Assembly (NCBI GenBank): GCA_907164885.2 | Contig: OU015495.1 | Location: 98,109,332-98,173,331 of the forward strand | Direction: 5' to 3' | Source of the DNA: Dolomedes plantarius | Lineage: Eukaryota > Arthropoda > Arachnida > Araneae > Dolomedidae | DNA: 64,000 bases | Shown here: piece by piece, positions 9,662 through 20,368 of the stretch | Layout: the number at the start of each line of letters is the position of its first letter | Numbering within the stretch: the first letter of the stretch is position 1 | The notes under the pieces: model-generated | Databases searched by the model: none | What the model saw: only the letters and a program-made list of their open reading frames with translations | Told to the model about the DNA's origin: nothing | Made by a program: the position numbers and the translations under genes

Positions 9662-12506
9662 TCAAGGGTTCTCGGGATTGATTTTTACGTTAAATCTGCC
9701 AACTAACTCAGTAATCACGTCACAGAACAAAGTCTGATCAGTGTTTTGCCCCAGCAGATAAATTAACAAATAATCACCAACATTTCCATTTTCGACAATA
9801 AATCGAAAATCCTCTCCACGCACATTTTTGAAACTAGCGCGTAGTAATGCCAAACGCAAAGATTTCAAAGAAAATACGATTAATTTATACGTTAACGCAA
9901 CAGTCGTTAAAATAATCAGAAACACAAACCAAAACCACATAAATAAAAAGATTTTTTCATTAATAGCGTTGACTGCTAACACACAAAGAACAGAAGTTTT
10001 TCTTACTTTTCCTGCTTCGCCAAAATACCGATAAGTGCAGCTAGTGACCCTAGGAAATATACGATCAAAGGGATTTAAAACCAAGGTAGATCCATGATAA
10101 ATGTAGTCGATTACCTCAGCCCCATAATACAAATAATCACCATCGAATACTTCGTCTAACAAGAACATTTGGCCAATGACATTGATTAAGCACAAAAATT
10201 CACAGAAAAAGTATTTGATACAATAAATTTCCTCCTTACGCCAACGATTTATCAGTATATTGACAATCTTGTTTCTGTGCCTGATTCGTATCACTTCGGG
10301 ATCCTTGGAATTAGTTTCTTCTCTATCAAACATCTTCCCTAATTGACCTCCTTCGAAATTTTTCCATAGCCAGTGAGGAAAATAAAATAACATTGCTTGG
10401 AAAAAAAGCAAAAATCCAATCCACTGATAGTAAACATGATAACGATAATCTCTGGTTTCCTGAGAGTGATATATTCCAGGATGAGGAGCACCATCTATCG
10501 GCTGTATTGGCAGAAAAAAAAATTAATTGAAGTTTTAAAAGAAAAAATATTACAAGAGAATTTTTTCATACAAAATTCATTTCAAAATTATAAAAAAACA
10601 TACCTAAAAGTTAGACAAATTTTTATGTCGTGAAAAAATAATTAAAATGCATTTTCATTCCTAAGAATTTTACTCTTGAGGAAAATTTTTAAATCAATTT
10701 TAACTCCAGGAAATTTTTAAGGTCAGTAATATAATCCTTTACTATATTAACTGTTGAAAAGACTGAGCATCAATTTTTCAGAATTATTTAATTTTTTTTA
10801 TCCGTGATAAAGACTTTATAAGAAACCAGAATTACACTTCTGCCGTTTTTTGGTGATTGGATTATATCAAAATCAAGCACAAATCTGTTGCTTTTGCAGA
10901 TCTAAAGGAGGCTTGACAAAATTTGTTCTTTGCATTTTTTTCAACTTCGAGTAAAACAGAAAGTTTAACTCTTTGCTACTTACCTCTCTTTATGTCACAG
11001 CTAAGGATGAGCTTTTAAAAGAGAATGTTGACAGGCGTAAATTACGCTAATTATATCCCATTTTTATGTATCCTCAGAAGAAGGTAAATGTTTTATCGTA
11101 GAAAGGAATGGGTAAAAACCGAGGGCAACATTAAAAGAAAAAAAATGAAAAATAACAAAACTGGTCGCATAAAATCTGAGTGTTTTAATTAAATAATAAA
11201 AAATAAAAAATAAATAAATAAATAAAAAATAAAAAATAAATAAAAAATAAAAAAAGTGTGAGAAGTATCACTTCACTATACCTGGACGATCACCACTCGT
11301 TTGATATGAGTAGAAACAGAATTTAAGAAAAAAATCTTAAAATTCAGCCGAAAGTTACCGAATCTTTGATATTTTTAACCAATTTCAAGGTCTATTCATC
11401 AAAAAGTTTAAATGGGGGACCATTTCAAATTTCATTGCTGCCATCTTTGAGCTAAGAGAGGAACTGTATTTTACATAATGCTTCAAAATTAAAAGTAGTC
11501 GACAATTTCCGCGGCTCTATGCGAATGTCTCAAGACAAGTAAGTGCCTCCGCATTGGAAAAAAAAATTAAGAAAACCCTTTTACCTTAATAAATCTCGGG
11601 AATCAACTAAAAATGGTTTCGAAACACGTTATTTGAAGAACAAAAAGAGGTTACATTTAAAAATAATAAAAAATAATGAATTCCAATTTTTGATTTACGA
11701 ATAACACTAGTAGACTGAAATATATTGAATTAAATTATCTCAAAGCAAAACTTTTCGGTATATTATTGAAATAAGGCTGCATTCTTCACAAACTATGGAT
11801 AATGGGTGACCCATTGGTCAGTTGTGATCTAGTTTAATAATGAAGTTAAACACAACATACAAAAGAATGTATTGCAATTCAGAATTAAACCATATTCGGA
11901 CTTGAAACATTCTAAAAATAAATATATTTGTGAAAAAAATCGCAGTTAAATCTTTATTAAAACAGCAATTGAAATATAACTTAGAAAGCTAAATGGCATA
12001 ATTACGAAATTTTTCAACCTGCTGGAGCTCCACTGCCCATATTTTTTTATTTGTTTGTTTATTTGTATGTTTTATTTTTTACATCACAGTGTCCTTTACA
12101 TCACTTAAAATTCAGATTTATTTCTAAGTTTTTAAATTAAACAGATTTATTTTTTTGCATTTTTAAATGCATTTTAGACAAATTTTAAAATATTACCTTA
12201 AGGCACTACTAAAAATGAGAGATTTAAAAAAAATTATAAAACAAAAATACGTACAGTTTTGTTCAAGGCGCTTTTTACAGTATATGTAGATGTGACAAAG
12301 CAATATATATCGACAAGAGATGAATATTCCTGTGTATCAGATGAGCACCTTATAGGTTCTCCTGCATATTGCTTTGAGCCAACTAAAGCACAAGAACTCA
12401 GAAGAAGAAAGACACTAATCTTGTAATGCATCCGAAAAACGCAATGATCTATGTGCAGTCTTTTGCATTTTAGTAAGCTTTTAACACCGCTAAAAACCGT
12501 ATACAT
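9662..12506 (-). CDS. innexin (gap-junction / hemichannel protein), two exons
   Basis: Exon 1 is 12255-12506 and exon 2 is 9662-10501; they join in phase 0 to give 363 aa. The donor is GTACGT and the acceptor is TGCCAATACAG. Innexins are four-pass membrane proteins that form intercellular channels in protostomes. The N-terminus GVKSLLKCKRLHIDHCVFR and the first membrane segment (about residues 30-46) match the family. Loop 1 has its two cysteines (IRCSSD, DIYCF). The hallmark YYQW motif opens the second membrane segment (VYYQWIGFLLFFQ). Loop 2 has its two cysteines (SCTYRYFG, SVLCVL), followed by INEKIFLFMWFWF of the fourth segment. The final 60 residues are cytoplasmic. No breaks are seen. 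Which innexin paralogue this is cannot be decided by eye. Confidence 0.93.
10502..12254 (-). other. innexin intron (1753 bp)
   Basis: Non-coding, AT-rich. It contains a simple A/T repeat of AAATA-type units at about 11190-11262. No complete transposon was recognised. Confidence 0.7.
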
Positions 12507-13810
12507 GCTTTAACCTGAAAAGCAATAAATAAATATGTATTCGTAAAAACTTAAAATATAGTATTAAATAGACATTTGCACGCAACGTGTCACATCTCAG
12601 GCGAAAACGAACAGCAAAACATTTGCTGAACATATAAATTACTAAAATGCAAACGAAAAAGTATGAAAGTACTCCACGTATAAAATGGACGGCATTATCT
12701 ATCTTTCGTTTTGTCCCGCTGTTGCATCAAACTGCCTTATAAGGACAACTAAATTTTGTTAAGGTCTAAATTAAAGAACGCGACGAAATATTTTATTTCC
12801 ATTGTTAACGAATTTTATTTTTTTAAGTACCTATTAAACTGACCGTGACTGTCGGTTTAAGTTGTATTTGAATATTTCGCTTTATGGCATATCAGAAATG
12901 TAGTAATATTTCTGCAAGCCTTTTAAAAAAGGTCCTAGCTATTAACTGAAATAATTATGTAGCCTTTGTGCCTGTGGAAGATATCTGTAAAAGGAAGTTG
13001 AAGAAAGTTTTTTTTTCTTTGATACTTTTAGTTAATTTCGTATCTTCTTACACAAAATCTTATATCTATTAATTTCATAAACAACCAGTAGCAAATGTGA
13101 AGAGTCACTTCCAATAGATACATTTTAAAGGATAAACTATATACAAAAAGAATAAAAAGACCTTTTGACATAAATGAATGGAAAAAAACCTTTACAATAA
13201 TATTAGTAGTCTTGCAGTTTCAAAAGAAAATCTTCTTGAAAATTTATGGGGAAAATCGTTAAAATATCCGTACGTCAAGGGAAAAAAACTCGATATGAAA
13301 TAAAAATCGTGCCACTGCAATATACACTTAGATTCTCTTTTTTTAATTCAAATTTTTGCGAAAAGGAAAATGTTGCTTTTCAAGAATCATTTTTTAAGTT
13401 TTAATACATTATACAGCACATTACTCCATCATATAAGGAAAAAATATACAGGTAGAAAAAACTGACTAGAAGTATAATATAAGTAAATGAATAACATCGC
13501 TATTAAATTTTTTATATAACTTCGACAAAAACAAATCAATGAAATGATTAATAATTGAAAGAATAAATCATGCGTTGTTTAATCAGGAACACACAGCATC
13601 ATAACATCCCAAATAAAAATAAGTGTGGCAACAAGTTACGAATTAATAGTTCATCATCAGGCTGAGAAGCATTAGATGCGATTGTCACTGTGGTAAATTC
13701 ATAAATGTGAGGTTCATCAGACTCTCTGAATAGAGGAGACAACAGAAAATTCCAGAAGATCCCTGGGGAAGGCGGCGAAAGTAGCGGACACGTGAAAGAG
13801 GGATCGCTCG
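12507..13810. other. gene-free interval upstream of the innexin gene
   Basis: This should contain the innexin promoter and any 5' untranslated exon, but no core promoter motif stands out. The right-hand part (from about 13600) may be 3' extension of the SINE that follows. Confidence 0.4.
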
Positions 13811-13966
13811 GTTTGGTTTGGAGCGCTACGGGCAACTTCTGCTACAAGAGGGCTCATTAGACCGGGACCTTCTGCTCAAAGCCGATTCCGAACAGTTACA
13901 AAGGCCTACTCCAAGAATGGGACTCGAACCAACAGACTCTGGTACCAAATGCTAGCGACTTAGAAT
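13811..13966 (-). mobile_element. tRNA-derived SINE, family A
   Basis: Read on the minus strand, a tRNA-like head contains a good RNA polymerase III B box (GGTTCGAGTCCC, 13919-13930). It is followed by a body ending in GTAGCGCTCCAAACCAAACC. The head and the body (GGTCCCGGTCTAAT and onward) match the plus-strand copy at 48685-48857, so this is a repeated SINE and not a tRNA gene. Confidence 0.75.
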
Positions 13967-14520
13967 TTCTATTAATTTTATGACCACCAGCACACACGCG
14001 AGACACACCCATTAATTAAGCTAACAAATAAAGCTGTAAATTTGAGAGAAGGCGGGGGGAGACGACCCAGAAGTCGCAAAATAAAAAGGAATTAAGAAAT
14101 AAAGGAAAATTAAATTATTAGAAAAACGGAGGAGACTAAAAAATAGATAGATGCATTTACGCGCAAATGTATATCCAGGTAGTATATAAAGATAGCGTAG
14201 ACAGATCATTGACTAAAACAGAATTATTATAAATAGCAAAGTTTTCTAGAAAATCTAATTCAGATGCGGAATTAGAATGATGGACAATTTTTGCGTCAGA
14301 ATATTTAAATTTATAACGGCATTCCTAGGAGTGTTTGGCAATCAGGGTAATTCTTGATTATTAACGTACCTAGAATACTCTTTAATGTCGTTTAGCTTTG
14401 ATTTAAATATCGAAATTAATCTAGTCAAAATGGTTCCAAAGTTTAGCGAACTGTTGCGGAATTGGTGATAATACGATATCTTCATTTTTTAGCAAGGAAT
14501 GTAAAATAAAACAAATTCAC

Positions 14521-14775
14521 GACACATATAAAATATTAAGTTTCTAGATTCGTTTTCAAAATTCTGAATTTAATAAAAGGGTTAATAGCCATAGGTCTGC
14601 AATCAAAAATTTTAAAGACGAGACTTCTTTTGATTATGAACTTCTACACATTCAAGTACACAACTTCGAGTAGGCTAAATTATATATTATTGATGAGATT
14701 AATGATTTAAACAAAAGGCTGGATTTTGAAAATTTATATATTTGTAAGCTTAAAACACTATTTCCGTATGGTTTA
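14521..14775 (+). pseudogene. GIY-YIG-like endonuclease remnant upstream of the RT
   Basis: In the same reading frame as the reverse transcriptase that follows, translation gives a block like FNKRVNSHRSAIKNF. It continues through LLHIQVHNF to a segment reading LYICKLKTLFPYGLN. The pattern R-x(3)-SHRSxI, H-x-x-HNF and E-x-x-YIxxLKTxFPYGLN is that of the distal half of a GIY-YIG endonuclease domain in Penelope-like elements. Two in-frame TAG codons (14545-14547 and 14671-14673) interrupt it. The GIY and YIG motifs themselves are not clearly visible upstream, so the domain is incomplete or badly decayed. Confidence 0.5.
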
Positions 14776-16845
14776 AACAGTAAACTTAACGGGGAAGGGC
14801 CGGTGGATTTGGATACTAACTGCGTTTATAAAAATTTCATGGTTATTGATCGGTTTAATTATAAACATTTTAATTATAGGGGAAAAAGAGGAAAAGGTAG
14901 CAATAGTTTAAAAACAAAATTGAAACTGGATGATCTGCAAAAAATTTGTAATTTATTTATTTATTTTAAGAACATTAAAATAATTAAACATTATTTGTTC
15001 AACCAAAAAAATTCTGGTTTAAGGTGGTTAATTAAACATCACTTATCTTCAATTAAATTTGTTTCGAGGTTTACAAAACTAATAATTTTAGATTTAATTA
15101 AATACAAGCTTAACCTGACTAATTTGGATGATAAGAGGGGAAGGGATGTAGGGGTAGAGTACTGTACTATAAACTTTCTAGATAAAGATTTCGAGCATTT
15201 AAAACTACCTACTATTGTACACAATAATTCTAAATTACTACCAATCAAGGATTGTGGAAAAAACGCTATCGCTTTTAAATATCAAAAAACGTTAAGGGAC
15301 CTAATCTATAACTACAACTTTTATAGTCATAACTTAGGCAAAATTTCTAATGCTGATTGTAATTGTCATATTGAGGAGTTTAAAAACTTTGTTAATCCAG
15401 ATTTGGGGCATATTGTAACTGGGGATCTTAATATTGTTAAAGATGTTAGGTTAAGGGAACTCTTAAGTAAGGGATCAAAATTTAGGGTAAGAAATAAGGT
15501 AAATTTAAAGCAAATTATAAGTTCTATCACTAAAGACTTTGATTATTTTATAGTAAAGTTATCAAGGAGGTACAATTGGCCTATCGAAGGTTTTATGGAG
15601 TGGAAGGTACATATTTTACAGGATATAAAGAGGAATTATGAAGAGTATGGTGTAAAAGACAAGAGGGGTTTCTTTCTAAACAAAGATCTATTCAGTAAAA
15701 TTAAAAGATCAAAAAATAAGTTTATTATTACGGTTGTTGATAAGGCTGCCAATAACTTTGGTTTTATGTGTAAAGATTATTTTAAGCAGTTAATTTCTAG
15801 GGAATACAACTCAAATAATACCTATCAAAAAATTAACCTTACCAAAAAAGAAATAGATAATAGGATTTTAGCCTTTAGCAAAAAATTTAAGTTTAAGATT
15901 AATAGCCTAAAATACCCTTACCTGTTTCCTACCATTAAATTCCATAAAGTACCTACTAAATTTAGGTTTGTTACATGTAGTACATATTGTTATAACACTT
16001 TGTTCAGTAAAAAGTTCTTTAGCTATTTAAAAATCATTCTAAGTAAAATCAAGGTTTCCGAAAATAGCTTTATTATAAATAATAACCAGGATGTTCTACA
16101 TTTTTTAAAGAGTAAGAATATAGATAGCATACACACGTTTGATTTTGAAAACCTGTTTACCAGTATTCCGCATGATAATTTAATGAATATCTGTTCAGAA
16201 ATTTATGATGCTTATCTGGATAGTATAACTTTAATCTTAAAATGTGACTGGATTGATTTATGTAAATTTAATATTTTTGAAAACTACCTCTTTAATGGCT
16301 TGAGTTTCTTTAAACAGATAAAGAATATACCTATGGGAAATAGCTTTTCCAGCGCATTTGCAAACATATTCTTACATTCCTACGAAACTAAATTTCTTAA
16401 CTCAAATAATGTTACCGGATTCAGGTATATTGATGACCTCATAATTTTTAACTGCAACGATTTGGAATTTCTTAATCAAATCTACCCAAAGGAATTAACT
16501 TTAAACCGGACTAACGATAATAATCTTTGTGCGACTTATCTGGATTTAAAAATTAAAATTCAAAATAGAGAAATAAAAATAGGGATATATGATAAAAGGT
16601 TAGATTTTAAGTTTGAGGTTATCACGTTTACCAATTTCCACAGCAACTTAAACTATAAAATTTATTATATTTTTTACTCACAACTTTACAGAATAAAAAA
16701 CATATGTAACAACGCTGGGGATTTTTTGGAGGCATGTAACATTTTCGAGGAAAACTTAAGTAAAAACAATTTCCCTAAAAATTTCGGCAATTTAAAAGTT
16801 TTAAAAAAATGGCATTTAGACTCAGGAATTTTTAAAGATGTTTAG
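14674..16845 (+). CDS. Penelope-like element reverse transcriptase, long open frame
   Basis: Open for 723 codons from the stop at 14671; the first in-frame ATG is at 14839. It copies RNA into DNA for a Penelope-like retroelement. Visible motifs in order: DKAANN (15739-15756); YLFPTIKFHKVPTKFRFV (template-grip region near 15920); FDFENLFTSIP (16138 on, motif A aspartate); IPMGNSFSSAFANIFLHSYE (motif B); RYIDDLIIF with YIDD at 16426-16437 (motif C, both catalytic aspartates); and TYLDLKIKI (motif E region). It is very rich in Lys, Asn, Ile and Phe, like the AT-rich surroundings, yet has no stop. Sequence beyond it shows no C-terminal GIY-YIG domain. A decayed N-terminal one lies directly upstream, the order described for Naiad/Chlamys-type Penelope-like elements. 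Confidence 0.85.
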   Translation, partial: AKLYIIDEINDLNKRLDFENLYICKLKTLFPYGLNSKLNGEGPVDLDTNCVYKNFMVIDRFNYKHFNYRGKRGKGSNSLKTKLKLDDLQKICNLFIYFKNIKIIKHYLFNQKNSGLRWLIKHHLSSIKFVSRFTKLIILDLIKYKLNLTNLDDKRGRDVGVEYCTINFLDKDFEHLKLPTIVHNNSKLLPIKDCGKNAIAFKYQKTLRDLIYNYNFYSHNLGKISNADCNCHIEEFKNFVNPDLGHIVTGDLNIVKDVRLRELLSKGSKFRVRNKVNLKQIISSITKDFDYFIVKLSRRYNWPIEGFMEWKVHILQDIKRNYEEYGVKDKRGFFLNKDLFSKIKRSKNKFIITVVDKAANNFGFMCKDYFKQLISREYNSNNTYQKINLTKKEIDNRILAFSKKFKFKINSLKYPYLFPTIKFHKVPTKFRFVTCSTYCYNTLFSKKFFSYLKIILSKIKVSENSFIINNNQDVLHFLKSKNIDSIHTFDFENLFTSIPHDNLMNICSEIYDAYLDSITLILKCDWIDLCKFNIFENYLFNGLSFFKQIKNIPMGNSFSSAFANIFLHSYETKFLNSNNVTGFRYIDDLIIFNCNDLEFLNQIYPKELTLNRTNDNNLCATYLDLKIKIQNREIKIGIYDKRLDFKFEVITFTNFHSNLNYKIYYIFYSQLYRIKNICNNAGDFLEACNIFEENLSKNNFPKNFGNLKVLKKWHLDSGIFKDV

Positions 16846-17335
16846 GATAGTGTTTATGTTTTCATTTGTTTAAGCTGTAATGGGGGGTGGAGCTGTAGTA
16901 TTGTTACAATGACGTAACTACTAGGATAGAATTGGCTGCTGTTTCGCCATAACCGTCACTTACGGAATTGGGGTGTGTATGCATCTGGCTTTACATTAGG
17001 ATTATTTGTGTGCTTGCGTGTACGGTGCGTTGAGCCCTTACTGTAAGTTGTGCTTGTCTTTTCATTTTCTTTCGACTAAATGTTTCCATGGGGAACTCGG
17101 GGCCTTGGGACGTCTTTTGGTCTTACCTGCATCCTATTCAGAAAGTTCCCCTTGAGGTAACTGATTTGGTTAGGCTCCCTGATGAAGAGACCTGTCGGTT
17201 ACCTCTATGTCGTTTTATGGTTCAGTTCCGGCACTTTTACAGAATCTTGCCTCTGGTGCGTGGATGCCCTGAGTGCTTGATTTCTGTTTGTTTTTTGTCT
17301 ATATTCTATCTCTGTTGGATTATTTATTTTAGTTA

Positions 17336-17339
<4 letters not shown>
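16846..17339 (+). other. probable 3' tail of the Penelope-like element
   Basis: GC-richer than its surroundings. It contains a short frame (17088 on, with LPDEETCRLPL) of no recognised function. It ends in a TA/GA microsatellite. The right boundary of the retroelement is not defined. Confidence 0.35.

Positions 17340-17386
<47 letters not shown>
17340..17386. repeat. (TA)n(GA)n microsatellite followed by a G run
   Basis: About 16 TA units, then about 8 GA units, then G8. It may mark the 3' end of the preceding retroelement. Confidence 0.9.
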
Positions 17387-17791
17387 GGGGGGGAGAAGGC
17401 GGGATTATGGCCCCCCCTTTTGTTTTTGGCTCACTGTGGTCATACCAAAGACTGATTTTCATAATTTTTGGCTCTAACCTCTTCCAAAACTGTTCATCTA
17501 AACATCAAGTGGATTTGCCATTAAAGCAAATCTTAAGATATACAATCACATAAGTGAAAAAAGTCAAAACTAGCAGGTGACCCAAAGTGGAGGTTAATAT
17601 GGACCCAAACCGGAAAAGTATGAAATACATCTCTGATTCCTTTCGAATATCAAGTGGTAAGGCACGTGACTTTTAATCCTCCGCTCAGGCTCAGAATTTG
17701 CCATTTGCATTTTGCGCTTTCTTCGGGAGTGCCAAAATACGCGATTTTATTTAAATTTGTTCAACAAAAAATTACTTTTATACTGTACTGC

Positions 17792-17877
17792 ATGAAAATG
17801 GAAGAGCAAGATACAGTGTTGGAGAAGGAGTCACAGTCAATAGACATGCAACGACGATTCGAAGATGAACTGTCTAA
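17792..17877 (+). pseudogene. Ginger/KRBA2-like integrase gene, 5' fragment
   Basis: Starts MKMEEQDTVLEKESQSIDMQ and runs to DELS at the left edge of a Harbinger element. The frame resumes at 20369 on the other side. See the entry at 20369 for the rest of the gene. Upstream to 17387 there is no other gene. Confidence 0.7.
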
Positions 17878-17916
17878 AGGCGCAATTCCACTGAGGCAAC
17901 TTTTAGGCAACAAGTA

Positions 17917-18034
17917 GCATGCGGCATTGACGCATGCTACACACAGTCTTTCCACTGAAGCAACACGAAGCAACAAAAAAAAAAAGTCTCCTTGCCGCAT
18001 GCTACAAGTTGATTGTTGTTGTCCGCGCGCATGC
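17917..18034. repeat. left subterminal cluster of four GCATGC palindromes
   Basis: GCATGC at 17917-17922, 17932-17937, 17997-18002 and 18029-18034, several within the phrase GCATGCTACA or GCATGCG. An imperfect second copy of the terminal repeat (TTCCACTGAAGCAAC) lies between them at about 17950. Likely binding sites for the transposition proteins. Confidence 0.7.
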
Positions 18035-18118
18035 GTCACCTTTCGCCATTTTCAACATGTTGAACAGTGTTGCCGTTATCCAACAGTCAGCGGATCAGTG
18101 CGGCTTGTAGCGTGCGAC

Positions 18119-19663
18119 ATGGAGTGGAATATTGAAAAAACCACGTCATTTATTGAAGATTATCATAATTCACCCGAATTATGGAACAACAAAAGTAGTG
18201 ATTATAAAGATCTTAGACTAAAAAATGATAAATTAAAGCAGTTAGCTAGTAAAAACAATTGTACGGTGGTTGAGGTTAAAAAGAAAATTAAGAATTTGCA
18301 TACAGCATTTCACCGTGAGCGAAAAAAACTACAATCAAAAAAGAGTGGCTCATCTCCCAGCAAAAAAAAAGAAATGGCTTGCATTTGACCTTTTAAGTTT
18401 TTTAGTGGACGTCGATGTACCTAAATCAACACTGTCAACTGCTGTCAGTGATGACGAGGACTTTGAGGTGAGTTTTTATAAAAATAAGTACATACAAATT
18501 ATATATTTTATTACTATTAGTATACTAGATAGTACCCGTCAAAACTTGAAGGTAAATAACTGAACAGTTCCAATAAAAAAAGGGTTCATAACCTTGTTAA
18601 AATATTAGAAATTTTTACAGAGTATTAGCTGTTTTGCAATCCGATGTTATAATTAAAAATGTTCAATTAAAAATAATTAAATCTATTTCACTTTATATAT
18701 TATGCTATATATATATGTATAATATGCTATATATATGTATAAATATGCTATATATTATGCTATATATATATGTATAAATATGCTATGTATAAATATATTA
18801 AGCAAAAATAAAGTATATAAACTAAAGAAAATCAGATTACAAAATCTTACAAATTACTCATGTGCAAAAAATTTTTGCACGTGTATTTCAATTTAATGTA
18901 CATATATTATATATTATGCTATATATAAATGTATAAATATGCTATGTATGAATATATTAAGCAAAAATAGGCGGATAATTCCAGGAAATTTAAAATTAAT
19001 ATATTTATCTAGTAATTGCATTTTGTAATTGCAGGAGGAAGAACAAGAAAGCAGCCAAGACAATCAATATCAAGTTGAAGTCAGTGAGTCTGAGAAGCTA
19101 CATGCAGGGAGTAACAAACGCGACAGAAATGGCTGTGAAGAGAAAAGTGAAATATATATAGCCCCCAAAAAGAAACGGAAGGGTTTATCCCCTTCAGATC
19201 GCGAAGAGGAGGCATATTCTAATTTAAAAAGTGCGTGTCAAAGAGATGACTGCTCAACATATGGAGAGCATGTTGGTAATGAGCTGCGAAATTTAAGCTC
19301 TAGAGCACGAACAATGGTAAAACACATTATAAATACTACATTATAATGTGTTGTGTGTCTACATTATTTAAAGCAGCTATGGGAAAATATGATGATAGTA
19401 GTCGGGCCAGTGCACCTCTGTACAGCTGCGAAATTAATACTTGTGGCACTGTTCTATCTTCTGGAACAGAGAATATGCCGACTCATAATAGTACACCCTC
19501 GAGTACACCTCTTCACAGCAACTCTGGTTACACTGTTACACCCTCTGAGGCATCCACATCGACTTTTGCTCAATCTGAAGAAGCATCCGAGCACTCAGAT
19601 AATATTTTGGTCTTTCCAGTACTTTCAGAATACCTAATTGGTAATTCGGACAAAGTTACTTGA
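18119..19663 (+). pseudogene. MADF/BESS-domain Harbinger accessory protein, two exons, frameshifted
   Basis: Exon 1 starts MEWNIEKTTSFIEDYHNSPE (18119) and holds a MADF (Myb/SANT-related) domain, ending at a GTGAGT donor after 18467. Exon 2 starts at 19035 after TTGTAATTGCAG and joins in phase 0. It carries a basic nuclear-localisation-like stretch (PKKKRKG). A BESS-like motif follows (STYGEHVGNELRNLSSRART). Such proteins bind element ends and help bring the transposase into the nucleus. Two breaks are visible: a one-base shift in an A9 run near 18370, after which the correct frame reads KKWLAFDLLSFLVDVDV; and a 23-bp insertion near 19340 between NTTL and FKAAMGK. The rest is well preserved. 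Confidence 0.75.
18700..18972. repeat. ATATGC-rich degenerate tandem repeats in the MADF gene intron
   Basis: Units such as TATGCTATATATATGTATAA recur about seven times. The phrase AATATATTAAGCAAAAATA appears twice (about 18795 and 18955), so a stretch of about 160 bp looks duplicated. Confidence 0.6.
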
Positions 19664-19939
19664 AATCTGGTAATAATATACATATTGTATAAGTATTTTT
19701 ATGATAAAAAATAAAAAATGGTTTAATATATTCATATTTTTCTGCTGTTTTGTTTTAACGTCTGCTTAAGAAATCTGTTAAGGTAAGTGAATTATTATTT
19801 TAAATAAAACAGAAAAGATAAATATCATATAATTTTGTAAAGATGGAATTAGTATATTATGGTTTGCCCAACTATTAAAGTTTTTTTTTTAAATGACAGC
19901 CCTTCTATATGTGATTGATATTCCCATTCTTGTATTTCT

Positions 19940-20114
19940 TCAATTTCGAAATAAAGCTTCATCGCCAGCAACCAACTTTTTATATAAATTATACTGAGTT
20001 TCTTGACCATCAACATATAGTTCTCTTCTCCACAACCGTGGCTTTCTTCTTTTTTTTTTTACGATTCAAAGCTATTACCAAATAAGCAGCTGCCGCGACT
20101 GTTTGTAAAGACAT
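19940..20114 (-). pseudogene. Harbinger transposase N-terminal stub
   Basis: On the minus strand MSLQTVAAAAYLVIALNRKK (ATG at 20114) is followed, after a one-base shift in a poly-A run, by RKPRLWRRELYVDGQETQ and then YNLYKKLVAGDEALFRN. The R-RxW-RR followed by NL-x-K-L is the N-terminal signature of Harbinger transposases (usually RRWW..P...R...G...NL..EL). It ends at a stop (19940-19942). The DDE core of about 250 residues that should follow is absent. Confidence 0.65.
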
Positions 20115-20197
20115 GATGCACCAAACTGAAGTTACCTTTAAAGGGCTACTTGAAAAGATGCCTTGAAATTGTTGCCTAAATGGAATCGTTTTAAGTC

Positions 20198-20337
20198 GCA
20201 TGCTACACGCATAGACGACAAAGCGCATGCGATAGGGGGAGACAAATTCCGCATGCGACATTATTGAATTTTGTGGCACGTAGTCGCACACCTATGATCA
20301 GTCAACAATAGGAAACAAGTAGCATGCCTCATGTCGT
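20198..20337. repeat. right subterminal cluster of four GCATGC palindromes
   Basis: GCATGC at 20198-20203, 20225-20230, 20251-20256 and 20332-20337, matching the four at the other end. A decayed internal copy of the terminal repeat (GTTGCCTAAATGGAATCG) lies at about 20171. Confidence 0.7.
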
Positions 20338-20368
20338 TCAGTGTTGCCTCAGTGGAATTGCGCCTTAA

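Larger units (their letters stand above)
17878..20365 (+). mobile_element. PIF/Harbinger transposon, 2488 bp, internally deleted
   Basis: Perfect 23-bp terminal inverted repeats start AGGCGCAATTCCACTGAGGC. They are flanked by a TAA target duplication (17875-17877 and 20366-20368), the TWA site typical of this superfamily. It carries a MADF/BESS accessory gene on the plus strand from the left end. A short stub of the transposase gene reads in from the right end on the minus strand. The DDE catalytic domain is missing, so it could move only with help from another copy. Confidence 0.95.

Noticed and set aside
9828..10034. Plus-strand frame opposite the innexin exon
   Set aside because: Antisense shadow of the innexin coding sequence with no family features.
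13919..13960. tRNA gene on the minus strand
   Set aside because: No proper acceptor stem, and the tRNA-like head is fused to a body repeated at 48685; it is a SINE.
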